DNA of 64,000 nucleotides from RYN-230 sp963841695. Lineage in GTDB: Bacteria > Actinomycetota > Actinomycetes > Streptosporangiales > Streptosporangiaceae. The stretch covers positions 682,001 to 746,000 of the forward strand of contig CAWJDQ010000002.1 in NCBI GenBank assembly GCA_963841695.1, written 5' to 3'. Both the position numbers and the translations under genes were made by a program. The notes beneath the pieces are model-generated. The model worked only from the letters and a program-made list of their open reading frames with translations, made no database searches and was not told the origin of the DNA. The first letter of the stretch is position 1; every line of letters starts with the position of its first letter. Of the stretch, positions 1-8,314 are shown piece by piece.

Positions 1-489
1 GTTGTCCGCGGTCCGGCCGTAGGCCAGGGCGTGGGCGCCGCACGCGTTGTTGCCGATCATGCCGCCCAGCGTGGCCCGGGACTGGGTGGAAGGGTCAGGG
101 CCGAAGCGCAGCCCGTGCGGGGCCGCGGCCGCCTGGAGGCTGGCCAGGACCACCCCCGGTTCGACCCGCGCGGTGCGGGCCTCCGGGTCGAGGTCCAGGA
201 TCCGGTGGAGGTGGCGCGAGGTGTCCAGGACGATCCCCGGCCCGACCGCGTTACCCGCGATGGACGTGCCGGCCCCGCGGGTGGTCAGCGGCGTCCCGGT
301 GCGGCGGGACACCTCCGCCACGGCCAGGAGGTCGCCGACATCCCGGGGGAAGGCCACTACCTGCGGCACCACCCGGTAGTTCGAGGCGTCGCTGGAGTAC
401 TCGGCGCGGCGGCGGGAGGATTCGTCCACCTCACCCTGCATCGCCGCGCGCAGCGCCGGGGGGATGTCTGCTGGATCCACGCATGTCAT
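1..489 (-). CDS. FAD-linked oxidase (GlcD/D-lactate dehydrogenase type), N-terminal part only
   Basis: Reading leftwards from the ATG at 489, the frame is open to the window edge (163 residues) and gives the start of a GlcD-like flavin dehydrogenase. Visible features are the PCMH-type FAD-binding fold with TRGAGTSIAGNAVGPGI at about residues 62-78, a LDLDPEARTARVEPGVV stretch, and GGMIGNNACGAHALAYGR near the cut end. This is the classic FAD pyrophosphate-binding segment of FAD/FMN-containing dehydrogenases. Members oxidise 2-hydroxy acids such as glycolate or D-lactate. The substrate cannot be told from this piece, because the FAD-oxidase C-domain and any Fe-S domain lie outside the window. 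The family call is firm and the specific activity is unknown. Confidence 0.88.
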   Translation of the reverse strand, partial: MTCVDPADIPPALRAAMQGEVDESSRRRAEYSSDASNYRVVPQVVAFPRDVGDLLAVAEVSRRTGTPLTTRGAGTSIAGNAVGPGIVLDTSRHLHRILDLDPEARTARVEPGVVLASLQAAAAPHGLRFGPDPSTQSRATLGGMIGNNACGAHALAYGRTADN

Positions 490-599
490 CCTGCCGTGAC
501 TCGGTCACTGCCCCGTACCGGGCCCCGCCCGGTAACCAGCGGCGGGGCCAGGTACCCGGTGACCAGGACGCGGGCCGGCCCGCGGGCCGGCCCGGCTGG

Positions 600-770
600 T
601 CAGCGCCGGTACTTCCAGCTGGTGCCCACGCCGGACAGGTGCAGGGCCAGGCAGACCAGGCCGAGGAGCATGAGGCTGGTCGGCGAGAAGATAGCGTTAC
701 TGATGGAGACGTTCGCGGCGTTAATGATGAAGGCAATGGCAAAGAGAATGGCTGCGACGAACCCCAGCAT
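600..770 (-). CDS. Small two-helix membrane protein
   Basis: A 56-residue protein starting at the ATG at 770, chosen because a strong GGAAGGA ribosome-binding site sits about 8 bases upstream. The longer in-frame start at 830 lacks one. It consists of two hydrophobic segments (about residues 2-20 and 30-48) around a short polar loop, ending in a basic WKYRR tail that should lie in the cytoplasm. No family is recognised and no function can be given. It stands alone between the oxidase and a divergently read gene. Confidence 0.55.
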   Translation of the reverse strand: MLGFVAAILFAIAFIINAANVSISNAIFSPTSLMLLGLVCLALHLSGVGTSWKYRR

Positions 771-918
771 GAGGGCAGTCCTTCCGTCACTGATGCGGCT
801 GACTAGGCATCGGCAGTGCGGGCAACTCACCCGTGACCGCCGCTTTTCGCCTGGAACGGCCGCCAGGTACCCAAGATCGGCGAACTAAACCGCGGACCGC
901 GTGCATTAGCCGGCCCGA

Positions 919-1704
919 TTGGGGCACTCTGGGCACGTGGCCGTTACTCCCCCGCCCGGCGGGTTAGGTGCCGGCGGCGCCGCGGCGCCGTCCCGGTGGC
1001 CGTGGCGCGCCCCGGTGTTCGTGCTGGCCGTCGTGGCCGTCCTGCTGCTCACCCTCGCGCTCGCCGCGGCGGCCCGGACGCGCGGGAATGGGGCCAGCGC
1101 GACCCGCATGGTCTCGGTCGCGGCGGACTCGGTGCGTACCGTGGATCTCCAGGGACCGCCCGGGAAGCTGCGCATCGACGCCGTCCGGACCGGCCGGGTG
1201 ACGCTGTCCGGGCCGGTGAACTGGACCGGCCGCGCCGCGGTGATGGTGCATGGGCCCCGGCTCTCCCACGGCGTGCTGTACCTGGCCTACCGGTGCGCCG
1301 CGGAGAGCCCCTGCACCGGGAACCTGCGGCTCGTCGTGCCGCGGCGCTGCGGGATCGTGCTGAGCCAGCCGTCCGGCCAGGTGATCGTGACCGGCGTGGC
1401 CGGCCCGCTGTCGGTCCGCGTGCGCAGCGTGGACATCAGCGCCACCGGGCTCCGCTCGCCGACGCTGACCGCGGTGATCACCTCGGGCCACCTGAGCGCC
1501 AGCTTCGCGTCCGCGCCCCACGGGGTCAGCGTCACGCTCGTCTCGGCGCAGGCCACGCTGCACCTCCCGGCCACGGTCAGCTACCGGCTCAGCCAGCAGG
1601 TCACCTCGGGCTACCTGCACGCGGGCATCCCGCAAGCCGCCGACTCGGCCCGGACGATCACCGCCCGGATCGACTCCGGCGAACTGGAACTGCTACCGGG
1701 CTGA
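919..1704 (+). CDS. Membrane-anchored beta-rich protein (DUF4097-like)
   Basis: Predicted 261 residues from a TTG at 919; a GTG at 937 is an equally possible start. A short proline/glycine-rich cytoplasmic stretch is followed by one transmembrane helix (about residues 31-52, VFVLAVVAVLLLTLALAAAA) and then about 200 extracellular residues of repeated short beta strands with alternating small and polar residues. The 'SGHLSASFASAPHGVSVTL' type of repeat resembles the DUF4097 putative adhesin/beta-solenoid fold. Two cysteines in the CAAESPC segment could form a disulfide outside the cell. The role is unknown; the fold call is by pattern only. Confidence 0.5.
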   Translation: MGHSGHVAVTPPPGGLGAGGAAAPSRWPWRAPVFVLAVVAVLLLTLALAAAARTRGNGASATRMVSVAADSVRTVDLQGPPGKLRIDAVRTGRVTLSGPVNWTGRAAVMVHGPRLSHGVLYLAYRCAAESPCTGNLRLVVPRRCGIVLSQPSGQVIVTGVAGPLSVRVRSVDISATGLRSPTLTAVITSGHLSASFASAPHGVSVTLVSAQATLHLPATVSYRLSQQVTSGYLHAGIPQAADSARTITARIDSGELELLPG

Positions 1705-1781
1705 GCCCGGGACCGGAATGATCCGGGACCGCGGGTCACAGCTTCACCATGTCTCGACACGGGCGGAGCGGGGCGGGAAGA

Positions 1782-1985
1782 ATGCCGGGCATGCACCTCA
1801 TAGCCATGGGGCACCACACCGGCCGACGCCTGGCGGAAGTCGGGTTCCTGCTCATCCTGTTCGCCGGGATCTGGCTGGTCGCGGCGGTCAAGCTGGGCAC
1901 CTGGCGCACGATCGTCGCGGGGATAGCCCTCGCGCTGGCCGGCCTGCTGCTCCTCATCGCCACGCACTGGGGTCACTTCGGCTAG
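1782..1985 (+). CDS. Small two-helix membrane protein
   Basis: Reading from the ATG at 1782 (MPGMHLIAMG; the frame extends back to 1749) gives a 67-residue protein with two transmembrane helices, about residues 20-36 (VGFLLILFAGIWLVAAV) and 45-61 (IVAGIALALAGLLLLIA). A short loop carries KLGTWRT and the tail is histidine-containing (THWGHFG). No family recognised. Start choice is uncertain because a second ATG follows eight codons later and no strong ribosome-binding site decides between them. Confidence 0.5.
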   Translation: MPGMHLIAMGHHTGRRLAEVGFLLILFAGIWLVAAVKLGTWRTIVAGIALALAGLLLLIATHWGHFG

Positions 1986-1997
1986 TGCCGGGATCCG

Positions 1998-2615
1998 TTA
2001 CCCCGGTCCGTCTCCGGCCCGGGGCGGCATGAGCTCGCCCGCCAGCAGCGGGCGGCTGAGCGTGTTGCCTGCTGGCGGCAGCGGGCAGGCCCAGGCTGGG
2101 TCGTACGCACACGACGGGTTGTAGGCGAAGTTGAAATCGAGGACCAGCCGGCCGTCCTCGCCGCCGAGATCTGCCCCCTTGGCCGTGTCGATGAGGTACC
2201 GGCCCCCGCCGTAGGTCGCCGTCCCGGCCGTCCCGTCCTTGACCGGAATGAAGACCCCGCCTCCGTAGGAGCCGAGCCACCACACATCCAGGTCACCGCC
2301 TCCGGGCAGGTGGGCACACCCGAAACGGTCAAACCGGGCGACCCCGTCGGAGCCGGTGGCGACCTCCAGGTGCCTCGGTGGCACATCGGTGTCGATGGTG
2401 ACGTCGAAACGCAGCCGCGGATCGTAGGGCGCGACCGGCGCACCCGGGTAGTCCCGGCGTCCTGGCCGGGGGACGGGCGAGTCCGGATGGATGCGGAGCA
2501 GGTCATCACGAGCCCGGCGCCAATGGTCATGCGCGGCGGCGATGTCGGGCTCGCCGCGGACCTCCGCATACAGCCGGGCGACCCGGCGGCGCCAGTCAAG
2601 CAGCGTCAGGGACAC
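1998..2615 (-). CDS. DUF1684 domain protein
   Basis: 205 residues from the GTG at 2615, preferred because GGAGG lies 7 bases upstream; the in-frame GTG at 2621 is too close to it. The whole length matches the DUF1684 family: an N-terminal helical stretch WRRARDDLLRIHPDSP, then PYDPRLRFDV, VFIPVKDGTAG, TYGGGRYLID, and the highly conserved ending LDFNFAYNPSCAYDP followed by ACPLPPAGNTL and a LLAGE motif. The paired cysteines in NPSC and ACPLPP are family hallmarks. Family members are widespread but have no established biochemical role. Complete and uninterrupted; transcribed away from the preceding membrane gene. Confidence 0.88.
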   Translation of the reverse strand: MSLTLLDWRRRVARLYAEVRGEPDIAAAHDHWRRARDDLLRIHPDSPVPRPGRRDYPGAPVAPYDPRLRFDVTIDTDVPPRHLEVATGSDGVARFDRFGCAHLPGGGDLDVWWLGSYGGGVFIPVKDGTAGTATYGGGRYLIDTAKGADLGGEDGRLVLDFNFAYNPSCAYDPAWACPLPPAGNTLSRPLLAGELMPPRAGDGPG

Positions 2616-2728
2616 GCGCACACCTCCATGCTCAGGGCAGGCCGGATACCGTCCGGGCGCTTCCGGTTCCTGGCCGTCCTGGCCTCAGGCCAGTTCCTGG
2701 CCGTTCTGGCCTCGGGTCAGCCCCGCGT

Positions 2729-3289
2729 TCAGAATTTCCTTGCCGCCCGGCTCTCGGTGATCGCCCCCGGGCTGTACCTGGCCTGGCCGGGGTTCCAGCC
2801 GGGGACCGATCCGCCCGGCAGAACGTAGAACGTGAAGTAGAGCACTCTGGTGATACCCCGGCGGTTGACGTAGAAGTCTGCCATCTTCCGGTACGACCGC
2901 TGGCCGTCGTGCGTGCTGACGTCCTGCAGCCGGACCGTGACCGGGTACGTGGTCGGGTGCCACCCGGAGATCGGGCCGGACTGCGGCCAGTAGAGGTCGA
3001 GCTGGCCTTCCGCCGACGTCCGGGCGGCACCCCAGTCCCGCCAGGCCAGTTGCCGGACGACCGGCGCCCCGCCCATGCCCACGTAGATGCGGACCGGACG
3101 CTGGACCATCCCGGACCAGCCCACGGCGTCCGGCTGCACCCGCACCGGGACGGCGGCCGGGCTGGCCGGGGCCGCCGCGGCGGGGCGGCCGCTGCCGCCG
3201 CTGGCACCGCACGCAGCCAGCCCCGCCGCGAGCGCCGCGGCGGCGCCGATACCCAGGGTCCTGGAGATGCTGCCCAACTGACGATTCAC
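2729..3289 (-). CDS. Putative secreted lipoprotein
   Basis: 186 residues from a GTG at 3289. A type II signal peptide is visible: basic start, hydrophobic core AAAALAAGLAAC, lipobox LAAC with the lipidated cysteine at about residue 27. A low-complexity Gly/Ser/Ala/Pro linker follows (to about residue 48), then a roughly 130-residue domain rich in aromatic beta-strand segments (RIYVGMGGAPVVRQLAW, YRKMADFYVNRRGITRVLYFTFYVLPGG). No known family was recognised. The product should be anchored to the outer face of the membrane. It lies upstream of, and on the same strand as, the DUF1684 gene, about 110 bases away. Confidence 0.65.
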   Translation of the reverse strand: MNRQLGSISRTLGIGAAAALAAGLAACGASGGSGRPAAAAPASPAAVPVRVQPDAVGWSGMVQRPVRIYVGMGGAPVVRQLAWRDWGAARTSAEGQLDLYWPQSGPISGWHPTTYPVTVRLQDVSTHDGQRSYRKMADFYVNRRGITRVLYFTFYVLPGGSVPGWNPGQARYSPGAITESRAARKF

Positions 3290-3503
3290 CCCCTGTCCCT
3301 AAGGACACGCCCTGGCGCAGTTCTGCGCAAGGGCCGGAAGGCCCGGCCGCCGTCAGCAGCCTCCGCGCCTGATGGCGCACCAGGTCAGCACCACCGTCAG
3401 GGACCTACGGGGTGGATCGCCGGGAACTCCGCATTACCGGGAAAGGCGGGCGCGACATCGGCTTCAGCCGCGATGGAGGCCAGACCGTGCCGTCGCCCCC
3501 GGG

Positions 3504-3914
3504 TCACTCGTGCTGGGTCCGGCTGACGAACTGGTCCTTGTCCACCAGCACCCGCTCCAGGGTCCCCGCGCCGACGACGGCGCCTTCCTCGTCTGGCGAT
3601 CCGGCGGCCGGCTTCTGCCTGGCGATGAACCTGAAAACGAGTCGGCGGCCGTCCACCTCGGTCAGTTCGGCCTCGACCACGACCTCGGCCCCGACCGGGC
3701 TGGGCCGTTTGTGCTCCAGGGCGGCCGCCGTGCCGACCGAGGTCCGGCCGGATTCCAGGCTCGGCCCGATGGCGGCCACCGCCGCCGCTTCGGCGAGCGC
3801 GAGCAGCCGGGGAGTGCCCAGCACGGGCACGTCACCACTGCCCAGCGCCAGCGCCGTGTCGGTGTCCGCGACGACGATCTGCACGAACGAGAGCAGCCCA
3901 GGTGCCAGCGCCAT
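3504..3914 (-). CDS. Hotdog-fold thioesterase (FlK-like)
   Basis: 136 residues from the ATG at 3914. The pattern is that of the small single-hotdog thioesterases related to fluoroacetyl-CoA thioesterase FlK: DTDTALALGSGDVPVLGTP, then LLALAEAAAVAAI (central hotdog helix), a TSVGT strand, EHKRPSPVGAEVVVEAEL, and a C-terminal strand GTLERVLVDKDQF. In FlK-type enzymes the T/E/H positions of these segments form the catalytic site, and TSVGT plus EH are present here. The actual acyl-CoA substrate is unknown, and fluoroacetate detoxification should not be assumed. Read away from the prolyl-tRNA synthetase on the other strand. Confidence 0.75.
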   Translation of the reverse strand: MALAPGLLSFVQIVVADTDTALALGSGDVPVLGTPRLLALAEAAAVAAIGPSLESGRTSVGTAAALEHKRPSPVGAEVVVEAELTEVDGRRLVFRFIARQKPAAGSPDEEGAVVGAGTLERVLVDKDQFVSRTQHE

Positions 3915-4061
3915 CCTCGTACCCTAGTGGCCGGGGATCCGGCGCCCGGGCGGGACGGCCTACCAGGATCCACGGGCGCGGCGGCGCGCGGAACGCACGG
4001 ACCAGCCGGAGCAGGCGAAAACCAGGGCGTGCCAGCGGGCGTGAACCCCTATCCTCGGGAT

Positions 4062-5501
4062 GTGGCGCACGATGGACGCGGAGTAACCCCGCAGAGCGAG
4101 GACTTCTCCGCCTGGTACAACGAGGTCGTCTTCAAGGCCGAGCTGGTCGACCGCGGCCCGGTCCGGGGCACGATGGTGATCCGCCCGTACGGGTACCGGA
4201 TGTGGGAGCTGCTGCAGGCCGACATCGACCGGCGGATCAAGGAGACCGGTCACGTCAATGCCTACTTCCCGCTGCTGATCCCGGAGAGCTACCTGCAGCG
4301 CGAGGCCGAGCACGTCGAGGGCTTCGCGCCGGAGCTGGCGGTCGTCACCCACGCCGGCGGCAAGGAGCTCGAGGAGCCGCTGATCATCCGGCCGACCTCG
4401 GAGACGATCATCGGCGAGATGATGGCCAAGTGGATCAGCTCGCACCGGGACCTGCCGATGCTGCTCAACCAGTGGGCGAACGTGGTCCGCTGGGAGCTGC
4501 GGCCGCGGATGTTCCTGCGCACCACCGAGTTCCTGTGGCAGGAGGGTCATACCGCGCACGCCGATGAGGCGGACGCCATGCGGGAGACCCTGCTCGCGCT
4601 CGACCTCTACGAGCAGGTGTCCAGGAACGTGGCCGCCATGCCGGTGATCGCGGGCGAGAAGACGGCAGGCGAGCGGTTCCCCGGCGCCAGGCGGACCTAC
4701 ACGGTCGAGGCGATGATGCGCGACGGGCGGGCGCTGCAGTCCGGCACCTCGCACTACATGGGCACGAACTTCGCCCAGGCCTTCAACATCCAGTTCGCCG
4801 CGGAGAGCGGCGAGCTGGAGCTGTGCCACACCACCTCGTGGGGCATGAGCGCCCGCATGATCGGCGGAGTGATCATGACGCACGGGGACGACAAGGGCCT
4901 CATCCTGCCGCCGCTGCTCGCTCCCTATCAGGTGGTGATCGTCCCGATCGGCCGCGGCGAGCAGGCCGACCAGGTGCTGCCGCCCGCCCGGGAGCTGGCC
5001 GCCCGGCTGCGTGACGCCGGCATCCGCACGCACGTGGACGACCGGCCGCAGCTCTCCTCAGGGTTCAAGTTCAACGACTGGGAGATGCGCGGCGTCCCGA
5101 TCCGGCTGGAGCTCGGGCCGCGGGACCTGGCCGCGGGCACGGCGCTGATGGCCACCCGGCTCGGCCAGGGCAAGACGCCGGTCCCGCTGGACTCAGCCCC
5201 GGCCCGGCTCAGCTCCGAGCTGACTGCCTTCCAGGACCTGCTGCTGCAGCGGGCGACCGAGTTCCGCGATCAGCGGACCGTCACGGTGAACACCTGGGAC
5301 GAGTTCGTGGCGGCGGTCGCGACCGGCTGGGCCCGGGCCCTGCACTGCGGCCAGCCCGAGTGCGAGGACGACATCAAGGCCGCCACGTCCGCCACGCCGC
5401 GCGTCATCCCGGCCGACGGCGAGCCGGAGCAGGGGACCTGCATCCGGTGCGGTCAGCCCTCCGCCTACGGCAAGCGCCTCATCTTCGGCCGCGCCTACTA
5501 G
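4062..5501 (+). CDS. proS: Prolyl-tRNA synthetase, short 'archaeal/eukaryote-like' type
   Basis: Charges tRNA-Pro with proline in the cytoplasm. From the GTG at 4062 it is 479 residues; a GTG at 4041 is also in frame. Class II motifs are clear: motif 1 area RPYGYRMWELLQADIDRRI, motif 2 RWELRPRMFLRTTEFLWQEGHTAH, and TSWGMSARMIGGVIMTHGDD with motif 3 arginine. An anticodon-binding domain (about 285-390) and a C-terminal zinc-type extension follow (HCGQPECED ... CIRCGQPSAYGKRLIFGRAY). There is no INS editing domain between motifs 2 and 3, so this is the type 3 ProS and not the longer bacterial type common in actinomycetes. Its stop codon overlaps the stop of the convergent SDR gene. Confidence 0.93.
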   Translation: MAHDGRGVTPQSEDFSAWYNEVVFKAELVDRGPVRGTMVIRPYGYRMWELLQADIDRRIKETGHVNAYFPLLIPESYLQREAEHVEGFAPELAVVTHAGGKELEEPLIIRPTSETIIGEMMAKWISSHRDLPMLLNQWANVVRWELRPRMFLRTTEFLWQEGHTAHADEADAMRETLLALDLYEQVSRNVAAMPVIAGEKTAGERFPGARRTYTVEAMMRDGRALQSGTSHYMGTNFAQAFNIQFAAESGELELCHTTSWGMSARMIGGVIMTHGDDKGLILPPLLAPYQVVIVPIGRGEQADQVLPPARELAARLRDAGIRTHVDDRPQLSSGFKFNDWEMRGVPIRLELGPRDLAAGTALMATRLGQGKTPVPLDSAPARLSSELTAFQDLLLQRATEFRDQRTVTVNTWDEFVAAVATGWARALHCGQPECEDDIKAATSATPRVIPADGEPEQGTCIRCGQPSAYGKRLIFGRAY

Positions 5502-6265
5502 GCGCGGCGGGCCAGCCATCCCTGGAAATCGGTGGCGACAATGCGCTCGTCGTGCACGTCACGCGCCTGCGGCGAGGCCAGCCAGACGATCGGGGGTCCC
5601 ATCACGGCGGGGTCGATCAAGCTGAGCCCGGCGGGACGGCCACCGGGGGGCAGCATGCCGGTCTCGGTGGCGCCGCCCGGCAGCAGCATGTTGACCCGGA
5701 TCGGGGTGCTGGCCAGGTCGGCCGCCATGATCCGGGACAGCGCCTCGGCCCCCGCCCGGGACGGCCCGTACGGCACGAAGCCGCGGCGGTTCATCGTGGT
5801 GTGGTTCATCGAGATGTTGACGATCCGCCCGGCCCCCGCGGCCAGCATCCTCGGCGTGAGTTCCCTGGCCATCAGGAAGTAGCCGGTGAGGTTCACGTCG
5901 ATCACCGCACGGAACCCGTCAGGCGGTACGTCCCAGAAGCCCTGGGGCTCCGCCATGAACCGGGGGTTGACCGTCCGCATGCCCAGGCCCGCGTTGTTGA
6001 CCAAGAGGTCGATGCCGCCGAGCCGTGACCAGGCCTGGTCGGCCGCACGGGCGACGGACACCTCGTCGGCGGCGTCCGCGGCGACACCGAGAGCGCCGGG
6101 CAGCCCCGCCGCGGCCTGCGCGGCCCGCTCCGCCGACCGGCTGGTGATCACGACCGCGGCGCCGGCCCGCGCCAGTGCGCCGGCCATGGCCAGGCCGATA
6201 CCGCTGGTCCCGCCGGTGACCAGGGCCCGGGTGCCGTCCAGGTCCACGCCGCTCTCGTCCGCCAT
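5498..6265 (-). CDS. Short-chain dehydrogenase/reductase with Arg in place of the catalytic Lys
   Basis: 255 residues from the ATG at 6265 (a GTG lies one codon earlier). Classical SDR layout: cofactor motif TGGTSGIG (18-25), TSRSAE after strand 2, NNAG (90-93), a serine at 152 in IVNISMNHTTM, Tyr166 in YGPSR, and a PGG loop after strand 6. The usual YxxxK reads Y-G-P-S-R, so the catalytic lysine is arginine at about residue 170. This may lower or change activity. TSRS after strand 2 suggests NADP preference, which is inference. The C-terminal GFQG-type ending of many SDRs is present as TDFQGWLARRA. Substrate unknown. Convergent with proS, with overlapping stop codons. Confidence 0.85.
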   Translation of the reverse strand: MADESGVDLDGTRALVTGGTSGIGLAMAGALARAGAAVVITSRSAERAAQAAAGLPGALGVAADAADEVSVARAADQAWSRLGGIDLLVNNAGLGMRTVNPRFMAEPQGFWDVPPDGFRAVIDVNLTGYFLMARELTPRMLAAGAGRIVNISMNHTTMNRRGFVPYGPSRAGAEALSRIMAADLASTPIRVNMLLPGGATETGMLPPGGRPAGLSLIDPAVMGPPIVWLASPQARDVHDERIVATDFQGWLARRA

Positions 6266-6425
6266 CACGTCCCCACGAAGGTGCTGCCCGCATTCGCTCC
6301 CACGCTAGAGCAAGCCCCGCGAGCAGTGGCCGCCGGCCGCCGCCATTGATTACCAGTTCGAGTTTTACCCCCGATAGGGGGTCGGATCTTAACTGCTGAT
6401 GGTTATCCACAGGAAACGGCGGTGG

Positions 6426-7163
6426 TCAGATCGAGAAGTCCTGCTCGTACCAGACCTCAGTGCCGGCCGGGCGAGGGCTGCCCGGGCGAGGGCTGCCCGG
6501 GCGAGGGCTGGCCGGGACCGGCGGGGCAGCCCCGTCGAGCCGTGATTCCAGCTGCTCGATCCGGTCGTGCAGGGCGCGCAGGCTGACCCCCACCAGGTCG
6601 GGCAGCACGGCGTTGTCGAGATCCACCGGGGCGGTCGCGGCCCGCGCCTGCCTGCGCATGATCACCTGGCCGGGCACGCCGACCACGACCGAGTCCGGCG
6701 GGACCGGCTTGACGACGACGGCGTTCGCGCCGATCCGGCTGTCGTGGCCGACCGTGATCGGGCCCAGCACCTTGGCGCCGGCCCCGATGGTGACCCGGTC
6801 CCCCACCGTGGGGTGCCGCTTCCCGCGGTCCAGGCTGGTGCCGCCGAGCGTGACCCCGTGGTAGATGGTCACGTCCCGGCCCACCTCGGCGGTCTCCCCG
6901 ATCACCACGCCGGTGGCGTGGTCGATGAACAGCCCGGGCCCGAGCACCGCGGCAGGGTGGATGTCCACCCCGGTCAGCATCCGGGTGAGAGCAGAGCACA
7001 TCCGGGCCAGCAGGGTCCGGCCGTGCCGCCACAGCCAGCTGCTGGCCCGGTGTCCCCAGACGGCGTGCAGCCCCGGATAGCACAGCACCAGTTCCGCGGT
7101 GCTGCGCGCGGCCGGATCCCGCTCCCGGGCGGCCCGCAGGTCCGCGCGCAGCTCAGCGAGCAC
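6426..7163 (-). CDS. cysE: Serine O-acetyltransferase
   Basis: Transfers acetyl from acetyl-CoA to L-serine, giving the O-acetylserine used by CysK. 245 residues from the GTG at 7163. A short N-terminal helical domain (about 1-65; the compact EpsC-like form) precedes the left-handed beta-helix of hexapeptide repeats: GVDIHPAAVLGPGLFIDHATGVVIGETAEVG, then VTIYHGVTLGG with the catalytic His region, GAKVLGPITVG and VVVGVPGQV. After residue 185 comes an atypical tail with a coiled-coil-like ALHDRIEQLESRL segment and three SPRPG/SPRPA repeats encoded by a 15-bp tandem repeat. It begins 3 bases after the cysK stop, so the two genes are translationally linked. Confidence 0.93.
   Translation of the reverse strand: MLAELRADLRAARERDPAARSTAELVLCYPGLHAVWGHRASSWLWRHGRTLLARMCSALTRMLTGVDIHPAAVLGPGLFIDHATGVVIGETAEVGRDVTIYHGVTLGGTSLDRGKRHPTVGDRVTIGAGAKVLGPITVGHDSRIGANAVVVKPVPPDSVVVGVPGQVIMRRQARAATAPVDLDNAVLPDLVGVSLRALHDRIEQLESRLDGAAPPVPASPRPGSPRPGSPRPAGTEVWYEQDFSI
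6469..6513. repeat. 15-bp tandem repeat inside cysE
   Basis: Three head-to-tail copies of gggcgagggctgccc (6469-6483, 6484-6498, 6499-6513, the last with one mismatch) lie in the 3' part of cysE. They encode SPRPG-type units of five residues, so copy-number change would keep the frame. Confidence 0.85.
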
Positions 7164-7165
7164 CG

Positions 7166-8098
7166 CTAGTCACCCAGGTCGGCGAACAGCGGGGTGCTCA
7201 GGTAGCGCTCCCCGAAGTCGGGAACCACGACCACGATCAGCTGGCCGGCGTTCTCCGGCCGGTGCGCGACCTGGACCGCGGCCCAGACTGCCGCCCCCGA
7301 CGAGATACCGACCAGCAGCCCCTCTTCCCGGGCCAGCCGGCGGGCCATGCTGATCGCGTCCTCGTTACCCACCGGGAGGATCTCGTCGATCACGGCGGTG
7401 TCGAGGACATCCGGGACGAAGCCGGCCCCGATGCCCTGGATCGGGTGCGGGCCCTTCGGGCCCCCGGACAGCACCGGTGACGCGGCCGGCTCGACCGCGA
7501 CGATCCGCACCGACGGCTTGCGCTCCTTGAGGACCTCGCCGACGCCGGTGATGGTGCCGCCGGTGCCCACGCCCGCCACGAAGATGTCCACGCCGCCGTC
7601 GGTGTCCCGCCAGACCTCCTCGGCGGTGGTGGCGCGGTGGATCGCCGGGTTGGCCGGGTTCTCGAACTGCTGCGGCATGAAGTACCGCTGATCGCTCTTG
7701 GCCAGTTCCTCGGCCTTGGCGATGGCACCGGGCATGCCGTCCGGGCCGGGGGTGAGCAGCAGGTCGGCACCGAGTGCGCGGAGCAGCTGGCGACGCTCCC
7801 GGCTCATCGTCTCCGGCATGGTCAGCAGGCAGCGGTAACCGCGGGCGGCGCAGACCATGGCCAGCGCGATGCCCGTGTTGCCGCTGGTCGGCTCCAGGAC
7901 GATGGTGTCCGGCCCGATCAGCCCGTCCCGCTCGGCCGCGTCGATCATGGCCACACCGATGCGGTCCTTGACGCTGTTGGCCGGGTTGAAGAACTCCAGC
8001 TTCGCCACCACCGGCGCCGCGGCCCCGTCGGTCACCCGCTGCAGCCGGACCAGCGGCGTGTTCCCCGTCAGCTTGGTGACGTCCTCGGCGATCCGCAT
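7166..8098 (-). CDS. cysK: Cysteine synthase A (O-acetylserine sulfhydrylase)
   Basis: PLP enzyme that combines O-acetylserine with sulfide to give cysteine. The start is the ATG at 8098 with a GGAAGGGGC ribosome-binding site; the frame extends further upstream without support. Length is 310 residues, normal for CysK. Motifs: KLTGNTPLVRL (about 8-18), PANSVKDR with the PLP lysine (about 42), the substrate loop EPTSGNTGIALA (about 70), phosphate-binding GVGTGGTITG (about 175-184) and GISSGAAVWAA near the end. The VEPAASPVLSGG and HPIQGIGAGFVPDVLD segments are also typical of CysK. It forms a two-gene operon with the downstream cysE, a common actinobacterial arrangement. Confidence 0.95.
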   Translation of the reverse strand: MRIAEDVTKLTGNTPLVRLQRVTDGAAAPVVAKLEFFNPANSVKDRIGVAMIDAAERDGLIGPDTIVLEPTSGNTGIALAMVCAARGYRCLLTMPETMSRERRQLLRALGADLLLTPGPDGMPGAIAKAEELAKSDQRYFMPQQFENPANPAIHRATTAEEVWRDTDGGVDIFVAGVGTGGTITGVGEVLKERKPSVRIVAVEPAASPVLSGGPKGPHPIQGIGAGFVPDVLDTAVIDEILPVGNEDAISMARRLAREEGLLVGISSGAAVWAAVQVAHRPENAGQLIVVVVPDFGERYLSTPLFADLGD

Positions 8099-8220
8099 GA
8101 TCTGCCCCTTCCCGCGGCCGCTCTGGCGCGCGTTCCTCCTCAATCACACCATTCCGTTCCTGCGCGGTGCCGGGGGGACACGAACCGGCGGGACCTTAAG
8201 CCCGCTCCGGGCAGCCACAC

Positions 8221-8260
8221 GGCCGGGCCCCAGGCGGGGGGTGATGCCCGGGGCCCGGCC
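8221..8260 (-). terminator. GC hairpin downstream of the DHA2 exporter gene
   Basis: An 11-bp perfect stem (ggccgggcccc / ggggcccggcc) with an 18-base loop, about 55 bases past the stop codon of the minus-strand exporter gene. No T run follows, as is usual in actinomycetes. Confidence 0.55.
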
Positions 8261-8314
8261 CTGACGCGGTCACGGTGACGATCAGCCCCCGTGCCGCGGA
8301 CCTGGGGGTGGTGG

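Noticed and set aside
3504..3914. Fluoroacetyl-CoA thioesterase (fluoroacetate resistance)
   Set aside because: Only fold-level similarity to FlK is visible; no fluorometabolite genes are nearby.
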